Notes under the pieces: model-generated
What the model was told of the DNA's origin: nothing
Databases searched by the model: none
Seen by the model: the letters and a program-made list of their open reading frames with translations, nothing else
In this document: one piece after another, positions 48,501 through 58,578 of the stretch
How positions within the stretch are numbered: position 1 is the stretch's first letter
Layout of the letters: every line of letters begins with the position of its first letter
From: Arenicola marina
Taxonomy: Eukaryota; Annelida; Polychaeta; Arenicolidae
Assembly: GCA_964019135.1 (NCBI GenBank)
Contig: OZ025248.1
Coordinates: 47,733,670-47,797,669 of the forward strand
Direction: 5' to 3'
DNA length: 64,000 nt
Made by a program: the position numbers and the translations under genes

Positions 48501-51500
48501 ACGCGGTTCGTCTGTGCGTCGCGCGGCATGTGAAGTGGTAGGTATACAGATCTACATGATGTCGATTTCTTTCAGGGACAAAGAAACTGCTCATATGAAT
48601 GTGCGCTTATACGATGAACTCGTTTTAGTTAAATATTTTTATGTATTAAAGTGAAATGGTGTATTTAGATCCTTATTGCGTGGATTGCAATATGTAATTG
48701 CGTTACATAAATAGTTGTTGCCAGACTGGTGCATCTTGTGTGAGAAAGGATGGCGTTCTTGTGTACTAAGTCGTAAAAATGCGGACATTGCTGCTGCTTT
48801 TGTCATCTGACAACGCGTCCGTTGAACATTTGTCGAGCGCTTATCGGGTACAAAATATTCTACCAGGAGGCAGTTTTTCTGAATTTGGAAAGTGTCAAAA
48901 TTTTATTTAATACAATTTCAGGATTAGGAATCAAGGCAGTATTTATAAGTCACGCGTAATTTACGTGTGGCTTCTGGCAGACCGATGGTGCAGTTACTGG
49001 CCTCATGGCCATTGTATATATAGTGTATATATTGCTAATACTATCGTATCTTATTGAAATGACACGTACAACAACATGTGTCAACATTCTGTTTAATACA
49101 ATTTCTGGATTATTATTCCGACCACTACGGACCGAAGAGGCTACAACGGAAAGGCGTCTGAATTGCCTTCCCGTCTAATTGGCGTATCATCCAGCTTTGA
49201 CTGACACCGCTTGGAGAGTATTGGAAAATGTTGATGGAGGGCTCCATCTTCCTCCATATTGTCATAGTAAGCTTTTGTATTGTCTTTTCGCAGCATGTTT
49301 CAAAGGCAGATTGAGTCTGGCCTGGAGCCGGTTTCCGGAGAGGAACAGAGACGTCGCTTTGATTGCGTCCATGCAGCCTTGTCGGCCCTGATGACCAGCC
49401 AGGTGGGTCTGGTCGTGATGTGTATAATGTACTTCATATTTAACACGGGGCCGGCGCGATAGCTTAGTAGGCTAGAGCGCTCGCATTGAGTGCTCTGGCC
49501 ACAGGAGAGCCTAACGGCACGTGGATCGGTGGTTCGAGCCCTGCGGTGGCCATGTCTGTGGGGTCGCAGGATAAAGATCCCATGCATTTTTTCGCAAAGA
49601 ATAGGGGGATACCCCCGGGGCCATGGCTGCACTCTCCCTTCCTTCTCCCATTGACGCGATATGACCAAAAGTGGTTAAAGCGTCCTGAATAACCAGCCAA
49701 CCAAACACATTGAACACCAAATTACTGTCCCTGTGCAGTCACAGGCGCTCATGCCAACAGTTACCCGTGCATATGGGCAACCAGACGATTCTCATTGAAC
49801 CATTGACTGTATAATCGATGACTGCCAAAGGTTTTTATCATAATATAATGTCCTGAGCCCGCATTTGTAGTCTTTAATTCAAGCTACGCAAAGCTTTAAA
49901 AGCGGCTTCTGGAGAGAGCCTATCCGGCAAAAAATCTGAACTCCGTGACATCTTAATATAGCCAGCTCTCCTTAAATGTACCGGTAAGTCAACAACATAG
50001 CGTTGGGATTATCAACACTGCGGCCACCTATTTGAGAGGCTGGGAGGAATACGCCTGTCTCGCACTGAAGAAGTTCCGGAGGATTATGGATACAGCCCCA
50101 CGTTAATAGCGAGCGCAAGCGAGCTCCTAAAGTAACATGCATGCATATATGTAGTAAAATCCAAGTCCATTTCAAGCATAGGACTTTCATTTTGTGTAAC
50201 AGGCCCCATGAGACTTGTTACTTAGTTCATTGTGAAAAACATGTAATTTTACGCCATTCGCCAGTTAGAAGAAGTCTAGTTGACCTGCTTTCGCACACTG
50301 TCACTGTCGAGTGTCCTAATAACAAGTGTCAAGAATATACCGTCTGAACTATTGAAAGTATTTGTCACTGTCGGGTTGTGTGACTGACCCCTAGCTGCAT
50401 GACCACAATGTGTAGGCGGACCAGGGGCAGGGTTGGATCCAGGGAGGGGGTGGGGGATCCCATTGGGGGTACATGTGAAAATCGTGCTTGTAGGGGTGGT
50501 GGAGGGTTCACGTAAAATATTATGCTCTGGCAGCGATTTAAGCGTAAAATGGAGATGCACACAAAAATTGGCAGAAAAATTGTACGTGTAGGCTGGAATG
50601 GTGAAAGGTTCACTTGAAATGTTATGCTCTGGCGGCGATTTAACATGTTTAACCGTTAAAAAGAGGTGCATACATATATTGGTGGGTTCATATCTAAGAT
50701 GGCATCTAATTTGCATTGAGAAATGACATCCTCTCTCTTAAAAATAATACAGGCCTACATTTCCATTTGTTTTGACATGCAGTTTATGTATATCCATCTC
50801 AATTACAGAATTACACTCCCATAGTTTCCATTGCCTTTTCGAGTACCAATCTTGTGGAGTTATGCATCATGAATGGATAAAAATATTAGCGATTATTATA
50901 GACGATCTGTACTAGAAGTCTGCTACACTTGCCATATTCTCGCCAGATATACCCAGGTAATTCGGTCCTTAATTTAGTCTAGAACTTTTTTCTATATTTC
51001 AATCCGAAAATAGCTGCGCTCACCCTTTTAGGTTTTACCTATATGGCATATTAGATATGATCAATATTGTAAAATGATGTCCATTTGCTTTGTCCGTCTT
51101 CAGGATAGAGATACAGCGGCAGAGGGAGTGGATGAGCAGGTGAACAGGACGAGCGGCCTGTTGCTGACGCTGGCCAATCTGGCCTGTAGCAGCCCGGTGT
51201 GTGAGAAGAGAACCGTATTCGCCATCTGTCGGATGGCCAAGGAACATCTCTTGGACGTGCGGCTCGTCAAACAGGTAACTCATCATTTTGCTTTACGAGA
51301 AAACGTAACAATGTATTTTGCGCGGCTCGTCAAACAGGTAACTTTTTATTTAGCTTGATGAGAAGCGGTAGCATTGTAATTGTTTAAACTTATTTCGGCC
51401 TTTTTTTTGTTACATGAGTTACTTCGATTTCGTCGTAATGCAGCGTTCTTATATCACGCGGCAGAATTGTTTCGTGTTTAATATATTATGCATTTTGGGC

Positions 51501-54500
51501 CTTAATGGCATTCAAAACGGAAATAAATGACCATCATATAATGTTCTTATTGGCATATTTAGAAGGGAGTGGGAGGGGGTAGCAACGACTGTTCGCTGAG
51601 GCTCGCACTTTCGGCTTGTCAAATAAGCGACCAGACATGGCGCCGGGCTTCGAGGGTTGACGCTTTCAAGGTGTGAATGTCCTTGTTCATGCATGATCAC
51701 GTGTCTTCTTGCGGAGCGAGGCAGGCCCGCTGTCTTACCCTTGACCCTTACTTTAGGTCTTGGGCCAAATAGCGACGACTTTGCAGTACACTGATTTGGA
51801 CAGTCTGATGAATGGCCATTTGCCCTATTTGTTGCACCACTGGCTTGAGAACAAGTACGCCATCTCGGACTTCAACCACGAACTGTTTGGCTCGCCTAAC
51901 CTGGCAGCATTTTATGGGTAAGTGAATGCATTTCTCACCTCACCGAATGTATGGAACTTATCCTATCTGGCATCGTAATCACTTCTTCTTTTTATACATT
52001 TGCTGCTGCCAATTGATCTTCCAGCTAATTTGTGTATGCATCCTGGTACATTCTGGGTTGGATCGCGCTTCGTATAGACATGTATATACGAACGGACCAA
52101 CTTTGTTAGATCACCAGGACTTTACCCGATTGCATTATGGCGATCTTTGCTCGGCAGTCAGCACTACAAGACGATCATCCCGTATCTCGTGATGAACAAG
52201 AAGTTAGAGGACATCGGAAGCATCGGCCGCGTGCTGGAGCGCGAGTGGCGCACCCTGGTGGCGGAGAGTGTTCCCACGGTGTTGGTGCACATCCTGCCGC
52301 TGTTTGCGGCCAGCAAGCTGGACGAGATGGCGGCCGACCCCGGGGTCAGAAGGCGGGTCAGGCACGCTAACGAGGGCTACGATGTCCTCACCAAGATCGT
52401 CAAGCAACAGGTACGGTCGCTATCTATATATTACTTCACTCGTTTCTCTACATGTAATGTACGCTAGTTATAAAATAAGTTTTTTGGTACGTTGTTTGAC
52501 GCATTTGACTCGGAAGGAATGGGGGAAGTATCTTCTCAAACAAACGAACGAACCGGAATCAATTTTAAGCCTGAGAGGTGTTAAATTGAAACGTTTTACA
52601 AATAGCCGCTCGCAGGGGACGGAATGGTTTTTTTAGCCTGGAGCTGGTGTCAACATGGACCGCAGCAAAGTGAGCGAGAGAATAATACGTTGTGTCCACC
52701 TGAGATGGATGTTTGGTTTGAGGAGGATTATTAATCGGTTTCGGGTATTGCGCATTTATGGGAATCCACAAGACTGGAGCCTTGTCGCCCAGGGCGTACC
52801 CCAAACTCTTTTCAAAGGAGGACAAGGCCCATGGGAAATCATCAGTTTTATCCCATGTTTGAACATGTATGCATCTATGTGTCCATCCATGCTTCTTCAC
52901 TAGGCCAAATAATAGCTCTTCTGATGTTGTCCCTTGATGCTACGTTTGTAGGACGTGGAGCAGTCCATTGTTAACAACCTTCAGAGTATTGTGGTGGACA
53001 TGTTGATGACCCTGCACGACCCGGAGTACCTGACAGACACCAGACTCATGTAAGGCCATCAGTCAGGTGTTCTTATTTCATCCACCTGAGAGCCTAACGG
53101 CACGTGGATCGATGGTTTGCGCCCCGCTGTGGCCATGTCTGTGTGGCCGCAGGATAAAGTTCCCATGTCTTTCTTCGAGTAGGGGGTTACCCCCCGGGGA
53201 CATCGCTCCATTCTCCATGGCTCCAGAAGTGGTTAAAGCGTCCTGAATATACAAACAACAACCTATTTCATCCTTATTACCAACTCGGTTATGGCCGCTC
53301 AAATATACATGATCTAATGTGAATTATTTAGATACCGGTTCTATCTCGCCTTCTTCAAGAATGTACTATGCCTAACCAATACACTCCACTGACTCCAGTA
53401 TAACTATAGTTGGTTAAGTAAAGGTTTGAAGAATGAAGAAACACATGAGGTAACATCATCGTATCTTATCCTGTTTACTTATTGCTGTCCTCGCCTAGTG
53501 ACAGGACGCCAGAACCGAGTCCGCCAAGCTACATGACCTTGACCGTGACGGCCACGCTGGATTACCTGACTGAAGGTCACACATCTAACGCCAAGTCCCT
53601 TGTAGCTCTCCTCTCCAAGTCACAGGTCAGCCAACGCGCAGCGACCCGCGCGCTAACACGCCCGTGATGAAAGCGAATTATTGAGCCAGCCAAGAAGGGA
53701 TTTATTGATTAATTTGATTTATGCCTGACGTTGAACGGATCGAAAGCGAAAGCGGGATTCTACACACCTACTTCTCTGTAAATACCAGATCGTCATGTTG
53801 AAACCATTATTTCCATACATCGATGACATATCTCATTAGCCAACATGTAATCGGTACTTGTGTGATGGTCGCTTGTCAGATATTATTCAATTACTGTGTA
53901 TATTCTCTTACCAAATCACGTTTTCCATAAGTTGATGAAATCAATAATGTATGATATTTTCTTATCACAGTTCAAGTGTTCAAGTGAGGTTTGTGTTGTA
54001 TTTCAGGATGGCATTCAAAGGATTCTGCTGGCGTTGTCCACGCAGCTGTTCCGGACTCACTGTCTACACGAAAAGCTGCGCGTCCTCTTTATGTATCGTC
54101 TCTTTGTGAAGCTCGTCCTCAAGGAGTTCCACGACCAGCTGGGCGGCAGCTGGGCCTTCGTCCTCCGTGACGTCATCTACACACTGCTCCACGTCATTCA
54201 GGGCGTCAATGCTAGCAGGTAGGTCATCATTTCTATGTAACGCCAATTTCGGCCCCCGTGACGACATCTTCGTCCGCATCTTTGTCCTCTGTGACGTCAT
54301 CTTCGTCCGCATCTTTGTCCTCCGTGACGTCATCTTTGTCCTCCGTGGCGTCACCAATACAATGATCCTTGTCATTCAGTGCGTCAACACTATCAGGCGA
54401 ATCACCAGTTGGCATCCGTCCGTCTGCGAAAGGAGGTGGATCTGCAGCTTTTGTTTTGGTTTAAGCAGTAAGATTTGTTTCGCGGCATTTGCGCTTATGA

Positions 54501-57500
54501 CTAAAGCCTATCTGTGACCGACGGAGCTTCCCGCAGTCGTCACTTCGATGACCTGTCTAGGTTTATACTCACTGGATGCCTAGATTAGCGTTTCAAATCC
54601 AGTTTCTCAAACCAGAGCTGGTCGTGGCGAGCCATTCCCACTCGCGCGAGACGTGCCCATTCCCTCTTTTGGAATGCTAGATCCTTCCAAGAATTCGAAT
54701 CGATACCGAAAGCGTTTATGTCACGCTTACAAACATCTTTAAACCTGAGCTTTGGCCGTCCAGTTGACCTTAAGGTCGCCGTAGAGCACATCCTCTGGAA
54801 TGCGTTCATTTTGCATGCGATGAACGTTCCTAAGCCAACGAAGACTTGTTTTACAAGAGCAAGAATGCTTGGTAGGCTGGCCCTGGCTAACAGTTCATGA
54901 TTTGTTACCTTGTCTTGCCAAGATAAGCCTAAAATGTTTCGCAAGCAACAAAAATGGAAATTGTTCAATTTCCTATCTTGGCCACAATATGTAGTCCACG
55001 TTTCACCGCCATACAACAGGCTACTTAGAACACACGCCCCGTAGATTAGCATTTTGGTGCAAATGGTTAGTTTTGAATTTTTCCAAGCACGTTTGTTTAA
55101 CCTACCAAAGGTGGTGGCTGCCGTCCCAATGCGAGTGTTTATTTCCTCGTCCAGGGATAGATTATCTGTAATGGTACTTCCCAGGTAACAAAGCTTGTTA
55201 ACCACCTTCAATGGCTTATTATTCAGTGTAATCCCTGGCGGTGTGATAGCCCCTTGGCTCAGCACGACTGTTTTATTATGTTATAATCCCCTCGTAAGTT
55301 ACGCACGAAAAGGGCGTTTTCATGTTAGCCTCACCAGCTCGTTGTGGTGGTGCTCATGATGAAGAAATCGTCTTCAATCTAATTTTAGCACTTTCTTAAT
55401 TAAAAAAACTCACTTTTTGGGTGACTACATTTGTATTTTGAACCCGATAATCGCTCGACACATCTTCCACTTAGCGCTAAGTCTAGTGGCGTAGCCTAAG
55501 TGGTGATTATGAATACGGCCCCTGGCCATCAAGGGGGCTGTTTTAGTGACCGTGGGGCCCATGGCTTTATTAATTCCAATGTACATGGCCCGCATATTAC
55601 CTCTGTCAGCAGCGTCCTGGATCTCCTCGCAGAGGCTTATCCAGTATTGGTTGCCGCAATAATGCGCAGTTTTTTGGTCCTATGTGTCTCTCGCCAGCCA
55701 CAACTGTAACAGAGACGGCTTGTTGGGTTTAGGTTGTGATGTATGTGTTTTCATTCTTGGCTTCGATAACTGGTTCCATCTCTGCTGAGTGAGTGGCGAG
55801 CCAATCCTTGTTGTCAGATTTCATTTTCCCGAACGCTGTCATCGCAGCGCCGTAAATGGCAGAGCGCACTGTTTCCCAGCATTCTTCTACATCAGAATAT
55901 TGATTAGTTGGTTTTTAGTTGATTAGCTGGCATCGTCTGCTCCAACTTCTGCAGAAATTGACGACGTTTGTCGCTCTCCTGCGTGCCACGTGTATCAGTA
56001 GTGTTGTTTTGTAGTTTTGGCACCACTCAAGGTGAGGCCATTGGCATCACCTAGATCTGGGCCGTCTCCTAAACACACGAGCGTAACACTGCAGATTGCG
56101 ATACCAATCGCTCGCTCGTCGGGAGTAAAGTAATGATTACCCCTAGGCAACTCGTCATCTTGGTTTCATACATGTGACGTCATCTACACACTGCCCCACG
56201 CCATCCGGAACGACAACACAATATGGTGGTTCCTTGTGACGTCCATGTGACCCGACCCCGGTCCTTCTACTTTCTTGGTTACCTCAATACGGAACCATGC
56301 TGACATTGTTGTTATTTCAGGCGCCACACCCTCCACGTCAATACCCTGGATTGGCGTCCATTTAAAACAGTGTCTCATGGCCATTGTTTTTTCTCTTTAT
56401 CCGTTGCAGACTCTGTGGGCCGACGTTTGACAGCACGTTGGTGGTGGTGAGCTGCGAGGTGTTGGGGATGGTGTGTAGAGTGGCACTGGAGTGCTGCACC
56501 GAGGTAGGCAGCAGTACTAACCCGCCGTGCACCCGTGCACTGAACTCACCGCTAGGCTTCATTTCAACAATCATCGGGTCTGCATTGGGTCCTTGAATTG
56601 CGTCATGACACCTTCCCCGGACAAACCTTTTTCGGGGTCGAACCCTTCACTTGTTTGTCTGCAGCTTATCTCGCTTACCAACTGAAGGTATGCAGAACCA
56701 CTTAAGAGTCCCAGAATGGTTTGTATTGCACGCCCCTCTTATTTATATCTTAGACATGGCGTATTATGTTATTATGTTGCTTAGGTTTTATTGAAATCAT
56801 AGGGTTCTCGGCCGGGCAGAGATTTCCATTTTAGGAATGAGGGGCGAGTCATGTGGACATGTGCAGCTCTGGTTATTAAGTTTATTGGTTCTGACGATAT
56901 GGTGAGGCAACGTTAGAAGCTGTATATATCCCACACCCTAAAGTGTAATATTGTCCAACGAGCATCAAGGCTCTCCAGCAGATTTAAAAATGGGTTATGG
57001 CGCATTTATTTTACAACCCTCAATACGCTGGCTTCTCGTAACTAAAGCCAGAAAGTACTGCGATAGAACACAGCCCTGCAATAAACTGCGCTTATCCGCC
57101 TTTCACCCACTTTTTCACCGAGTTTCTCATCCTCCGCGGCTGTTTCGAGGAACCGTTTCGAGAGACCCCCTCTGCACATTCTTGAGATACTCTCCGCATC
57201 ACCTTACCAGGCCAGGGGCCGGCGCGACAGCTCAGTGGGCTAGAGCGCTCGCATTGAGTGCTCTGGTCACCTGAGAGCCTAACGGCACGTGGGTCGGTGG
57301 TTCGAGCCCTGCTGTGGCCATGTCTGTCTGGTCGCAGGATAAAGATCCCGTGTCTTTCTTCGTAAAGAGTAGGGGGTTACCCCCGGGGACATGGCTGCAC
57401 TCTCCCTTCCTTCTCCCATTGACGCGATATGACCAAAAGTGGTTAAAGCGTCCTGATTAACCAACCAACCAACCTTACCAGGCCTGTCTCTAAGTTATCA

Positions 57501-58578
57501 CGGGGTGCCGTTGTCTTTGCTGTCTTTGCGGTGTTGCAGCGCATATTGGCGCGGCTGGCGCTGATCTAATAAATTTGGCCATAAAAAATCCTGACATTGC
57601 AAGTTACGATAATGAATCAAAGTATTTTCTTTCCGTCAGGTCAGTATATTGCATAAGGATTCTGGAAAGATGCATATTTTGTCGGATAGTTAAAAACTGT
57701 GTGCCCTATACGCGAAAATATACGCTGCAACACCGCACAGACAGCAAATGCTGCCTGGCTCTAACAGCACACATGCTGCTTAGAGGCAGGCCCGGTAACG
57801 CTTCACCCTGCACATAGCTAGATGTCTTCACGTGACACCAAGAAAGAAACACTAACCATGCAGATCACTGGGGAATCAATGCAGAATAACGTATGGTACA
57901 TCTCAACAACAACGAGGTCCTCAGAAATGTCCAGTGTTAGTGATGCATTGACTGAGTACTATGTATGGGTGCGTCCGTGTGGCATCGGTTGTTTCCTCTG
58001 TGACATCATCTACACACTTCACAATATTGATTTACATAGTATGGGCGCAATGCATGTCAATAAAGTTTAAGATAATGCTCAGTTAATGCCGTATGTAATT
58101 GTCTAATCACAATTTATGGTTAGTGTCGACTCAAACCACACAGTTAAATGCCAGGATGCTGGCATTTAGTGGTAGGACTTCAGAATAAAAATGTAGAGAA
58201 CGTGAATGGGATCACAATCGCGACGTCGGATTGTTTTTACTAAGCCCCCCCCCCCCCGTCACCGTGTCCTCCCCGCATGACCCTCACTCAACAAGATATC
58301 TGTCAACATATGCAGAGAAGCATATCCATCATTTGCCGCAACATGTTTGTGTTCTGAACTCTTCAGCACTACGTTGTCCTATAATGATGCAAGTATTATT
58401 ACAAACATTGTTTTATTATATTTTGGTTATATATGTTTTTATTGTGATTATTATTATTATTATTATTAGAATGACTTTATTATTTTTGATATTTTTCCAG
58501 GAGATGGGTCGCTTCCTCTCCGTCATCCTGAGCACCCTGGTCCCGCTGGCGTGTGGCACAGGGCACGTGGCCCACAAG
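33569..58578 (+). CDS. ATM: ATM serine/threonine kinase, N-terminal half (29 coding exons; kinase half off the right edge)
   Basis: PI3K-like kinase that signals DNA double-strand breaks. Exons: 33569-33637, 33967-34089, 34445-34577, 34848-35012, 35409-35574, 36039-36201, 36743-36847, 37055-37131 (or 37119), 37399-37468, 37765-37922, 39058-39303, 39588-40227, 41795-41920, 42093-42296, 42755-42989, 43611-43828, 45307-45389, 45657-45818, 46240-46315, 48383-48537, 49294-49402, 51104-51274, 51757-51917, 52158-52410, 52952-53049, 53499-53625, 54007-54218, 56410-56503, 58501-58578. All phases agree: 1,559 residues, matching about human 1-1395. Landmarks are the TAN motif region (TERKRQTEKLKHL, spanning the first intron as in human), HTAILLKDILGVR, HHPKGGKTEADGA, SSPVCEKRTVFAICRMAKE, WAFVLRDVIYTLLHVIQ and VILSTLVPLACG. 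This part forms the helical-repeat solenoid; FAT, kinase and FATC domains are beyond 64000. Exon 15 adds an acidic, S/TQ-bearing linker (SESQDSE). The start has strong context (G -3, G +4). Confidence 0.97.
35024..35091. promoter_or_regulatory. Three CRE octamers at exact 30-bp spacing in ATM intron 4
   Basis: TGACGTCA occurs at 35024-35031, 35054-35061 and 35084-35091, starting 12 nt after the exon 4 donor. A fourth, degenerate word (TGGCATGA) follows 31 bp later. They may be intronic CREB/ATF sites or simply the conserved core of a decayed 30-bp tandem repeat. Confidence 0.5.
36299..36537. mobile_element. ~240-bp MITE, copy 1, in ATM intron 6
   Basis: The left end is CAGGGGCCGTATTCATACG and the right end TTATGAGTATCGCCCCAG, an imperfect inverted repeat. 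A full-length relative lies at 55280-55524, sharing GCACGAAAAGG, TTTTGGGTGACTAC, TTTTGAACCCG and CCACTTAGCGCTAAGTCTA. There is no coding capacity; family unassigned. Confidence 0.75.
38095..38620. repeat. Second copy of the VBP1-intron dispersed repeat, in ATM intron 10
   Basis: TTTTCGGTATATAGTCGAAA, TTAACATGGGA, ATTACTCAGCTAT and a GTGCGTCAAAA..TGACGT block occur in the same order as in 10620-11600, without the intervening ~700 bp. The copy carries one TGACGTCA at 38604-38611. Confidence 0.6.
40427..41782. mobile_element. Pogo/Tigger-type inverted-repeat element in ATM intron 12, left end duplicated
   Basis: The left end CAGTGGAACCCCGCTATTAA occurs at 40473 and again at 40650, because ~164 bp including its flank was duplicated in tandem (40427-40590 and 40604-40767, offset 177 bp). 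The right end TTAAAGCGGGGTTCCATTG stops at 41780 and is followed by TA, matching the TA before the left end. Sub-terminal GGTGGTC..AGCGGGG words recur inside both ends. A 46-codon minus-strand frame (start at 41095, MAGNPRKRPRNELSPPEIV) is not recognisable as transposase. The right end lies 14 nt before ATM exon 13. Confidence 0.75.
43850..44835. repeat. 20-bp minisatellite, about 49 copies, in ATM intron 16
   Basis: The unit is TTAACCCTGGTGCTCTGTAC, with GTAACCC and 19-bp CTTGTAC variants that recur in a mosaic order. The array starts ~20 nt after the exon 16 donor (43829). The mosaic of variants implies expansion by repeated unequal exchange or slippage. Confidence 0.95.
46470..48390. repeat. 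52-bp minisatellite, about 37 copies, ending in the ATM exon 20 splice acceptor
   Basis: Each 51-52 bp unit runs GTTAACGTCCCAATGCTCTG, then ATCTCTGATCCCACCCCAG, then AACGACCCTGTTT or AGTGACCCTGTTT. The final unit's CCCCAG is the 3' splice site of ATM exon 20, which begins AGTGACCCTGACGG. Nearly all other units therefore carry a pyrimidine tract, AG and the first exon bases. Open frames seen in the array are by-products of its composition. Confidence 0.95.
49447..49704 (+). mobile_element. tRNA-derived SINE, copy 1, ATM intron 21
   Basis: The head holds a pol III A-box (TAGCTTAGTAGGC) and B-box (GGTTCGAGCC). The body runs through CAGGATAAAGATCCCATG and CCATTGACGCGATATGACC to an AACCAGCCAACCAA tail. 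It is full length and starts 44 nt after the exon 21 donor. It closely matches the copy at 57214. Confidence 0.85.
53082..53250 (+). mobile_element. Same SINE family, 5'-truncated copy, ATM intron 25
   Basis: It aligns to the other copies from CACCTGAGAGCCTAACGGC to GTGGTTAAAGCGTCCTGAAT, lacking the A-box. Its B-box is mutated (GGTTTGCGCC) and there is a ~30-bp internal deletion near the end. It starts 32 nt after the exon 25 donor. Confidence 0.8.
54219..54405 (+). repeat. Echo of ATM exon 27 tail, with a 33-bp tandem duplication
   Basis: Directly after the exon 27 donor the intron repeats exon-like sequence. A 33-bp unit at 54268-54300 and 54301-54333 ends GTCCTCCGTGACGTCATC, as in the exon at 54160-54177. 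It is followed by TGATCCTTGTCATTCAGTGC, like the exon end. Translated, it reads FVLRDVIFVLRG and VIQCVN beside the exon's FVLRDVIYTLLHVIQGVN. Confidence 0.65.
54585..56130 (-). mobile_element. LINE (endonuclease-reverse transcriptase type) remnant with internal deletion and a nested MITE
   Basis: On the minus strand 54585-55265 is one open frame matching the C-terminal part of a widespread animal non-LTR retrotransposon ORF2: LCYLGSTITDNLSLDEEINT, ACVLSSLLYGGETWTTY, LRNILGLSWQDKVTNHELLA and RPKLRFKDVCKRDINAFGID. At 55540-56050 the same strand carries an earlier part of ORF2 (WETVRSAIYGAAMTAFGKMK, YWISLCEEIQDAADRGN). The reverse-transcriptase core between them is missing and a MITE sits at the junction. 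The earlier part has stops. The copy is dead and lies in ATM intron 27. Confidence 0.85.
55280..55524. mobile_element. ~245-bp MITE, copy 2, nested in the LINE remnant
   Basis: The right end TTATGAATACGGCCCCTGG is intact, whereas the left end is decayed. It aligns along its length with the element at 36299-36537. Its position inside LINE sequence shows it arrived after the LINE. Confidence 0.7.
57214..57471 (+). mobile_element. Same SINE family, full-length copy with target duplication, ATM intron 28
   Basis: A-box ACAGCTCAGTGGGC and B-box GGTTCGAGCCC are present, and the tail is AACCAACCAACCA. The 13-bp ACCTTACCAGGCC flanks it on both sides (57201-57213 and 57472-57484), a clean target-site duplication, so this is the youngest of the three copies. 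Confidence 0.9.

Noticed and set aside
49300-49720. Overlapping frames of 60-122 codons on both strands
   Set aside because: They are translations of the SINE and of its overlap with ATM exon 21, not genes.
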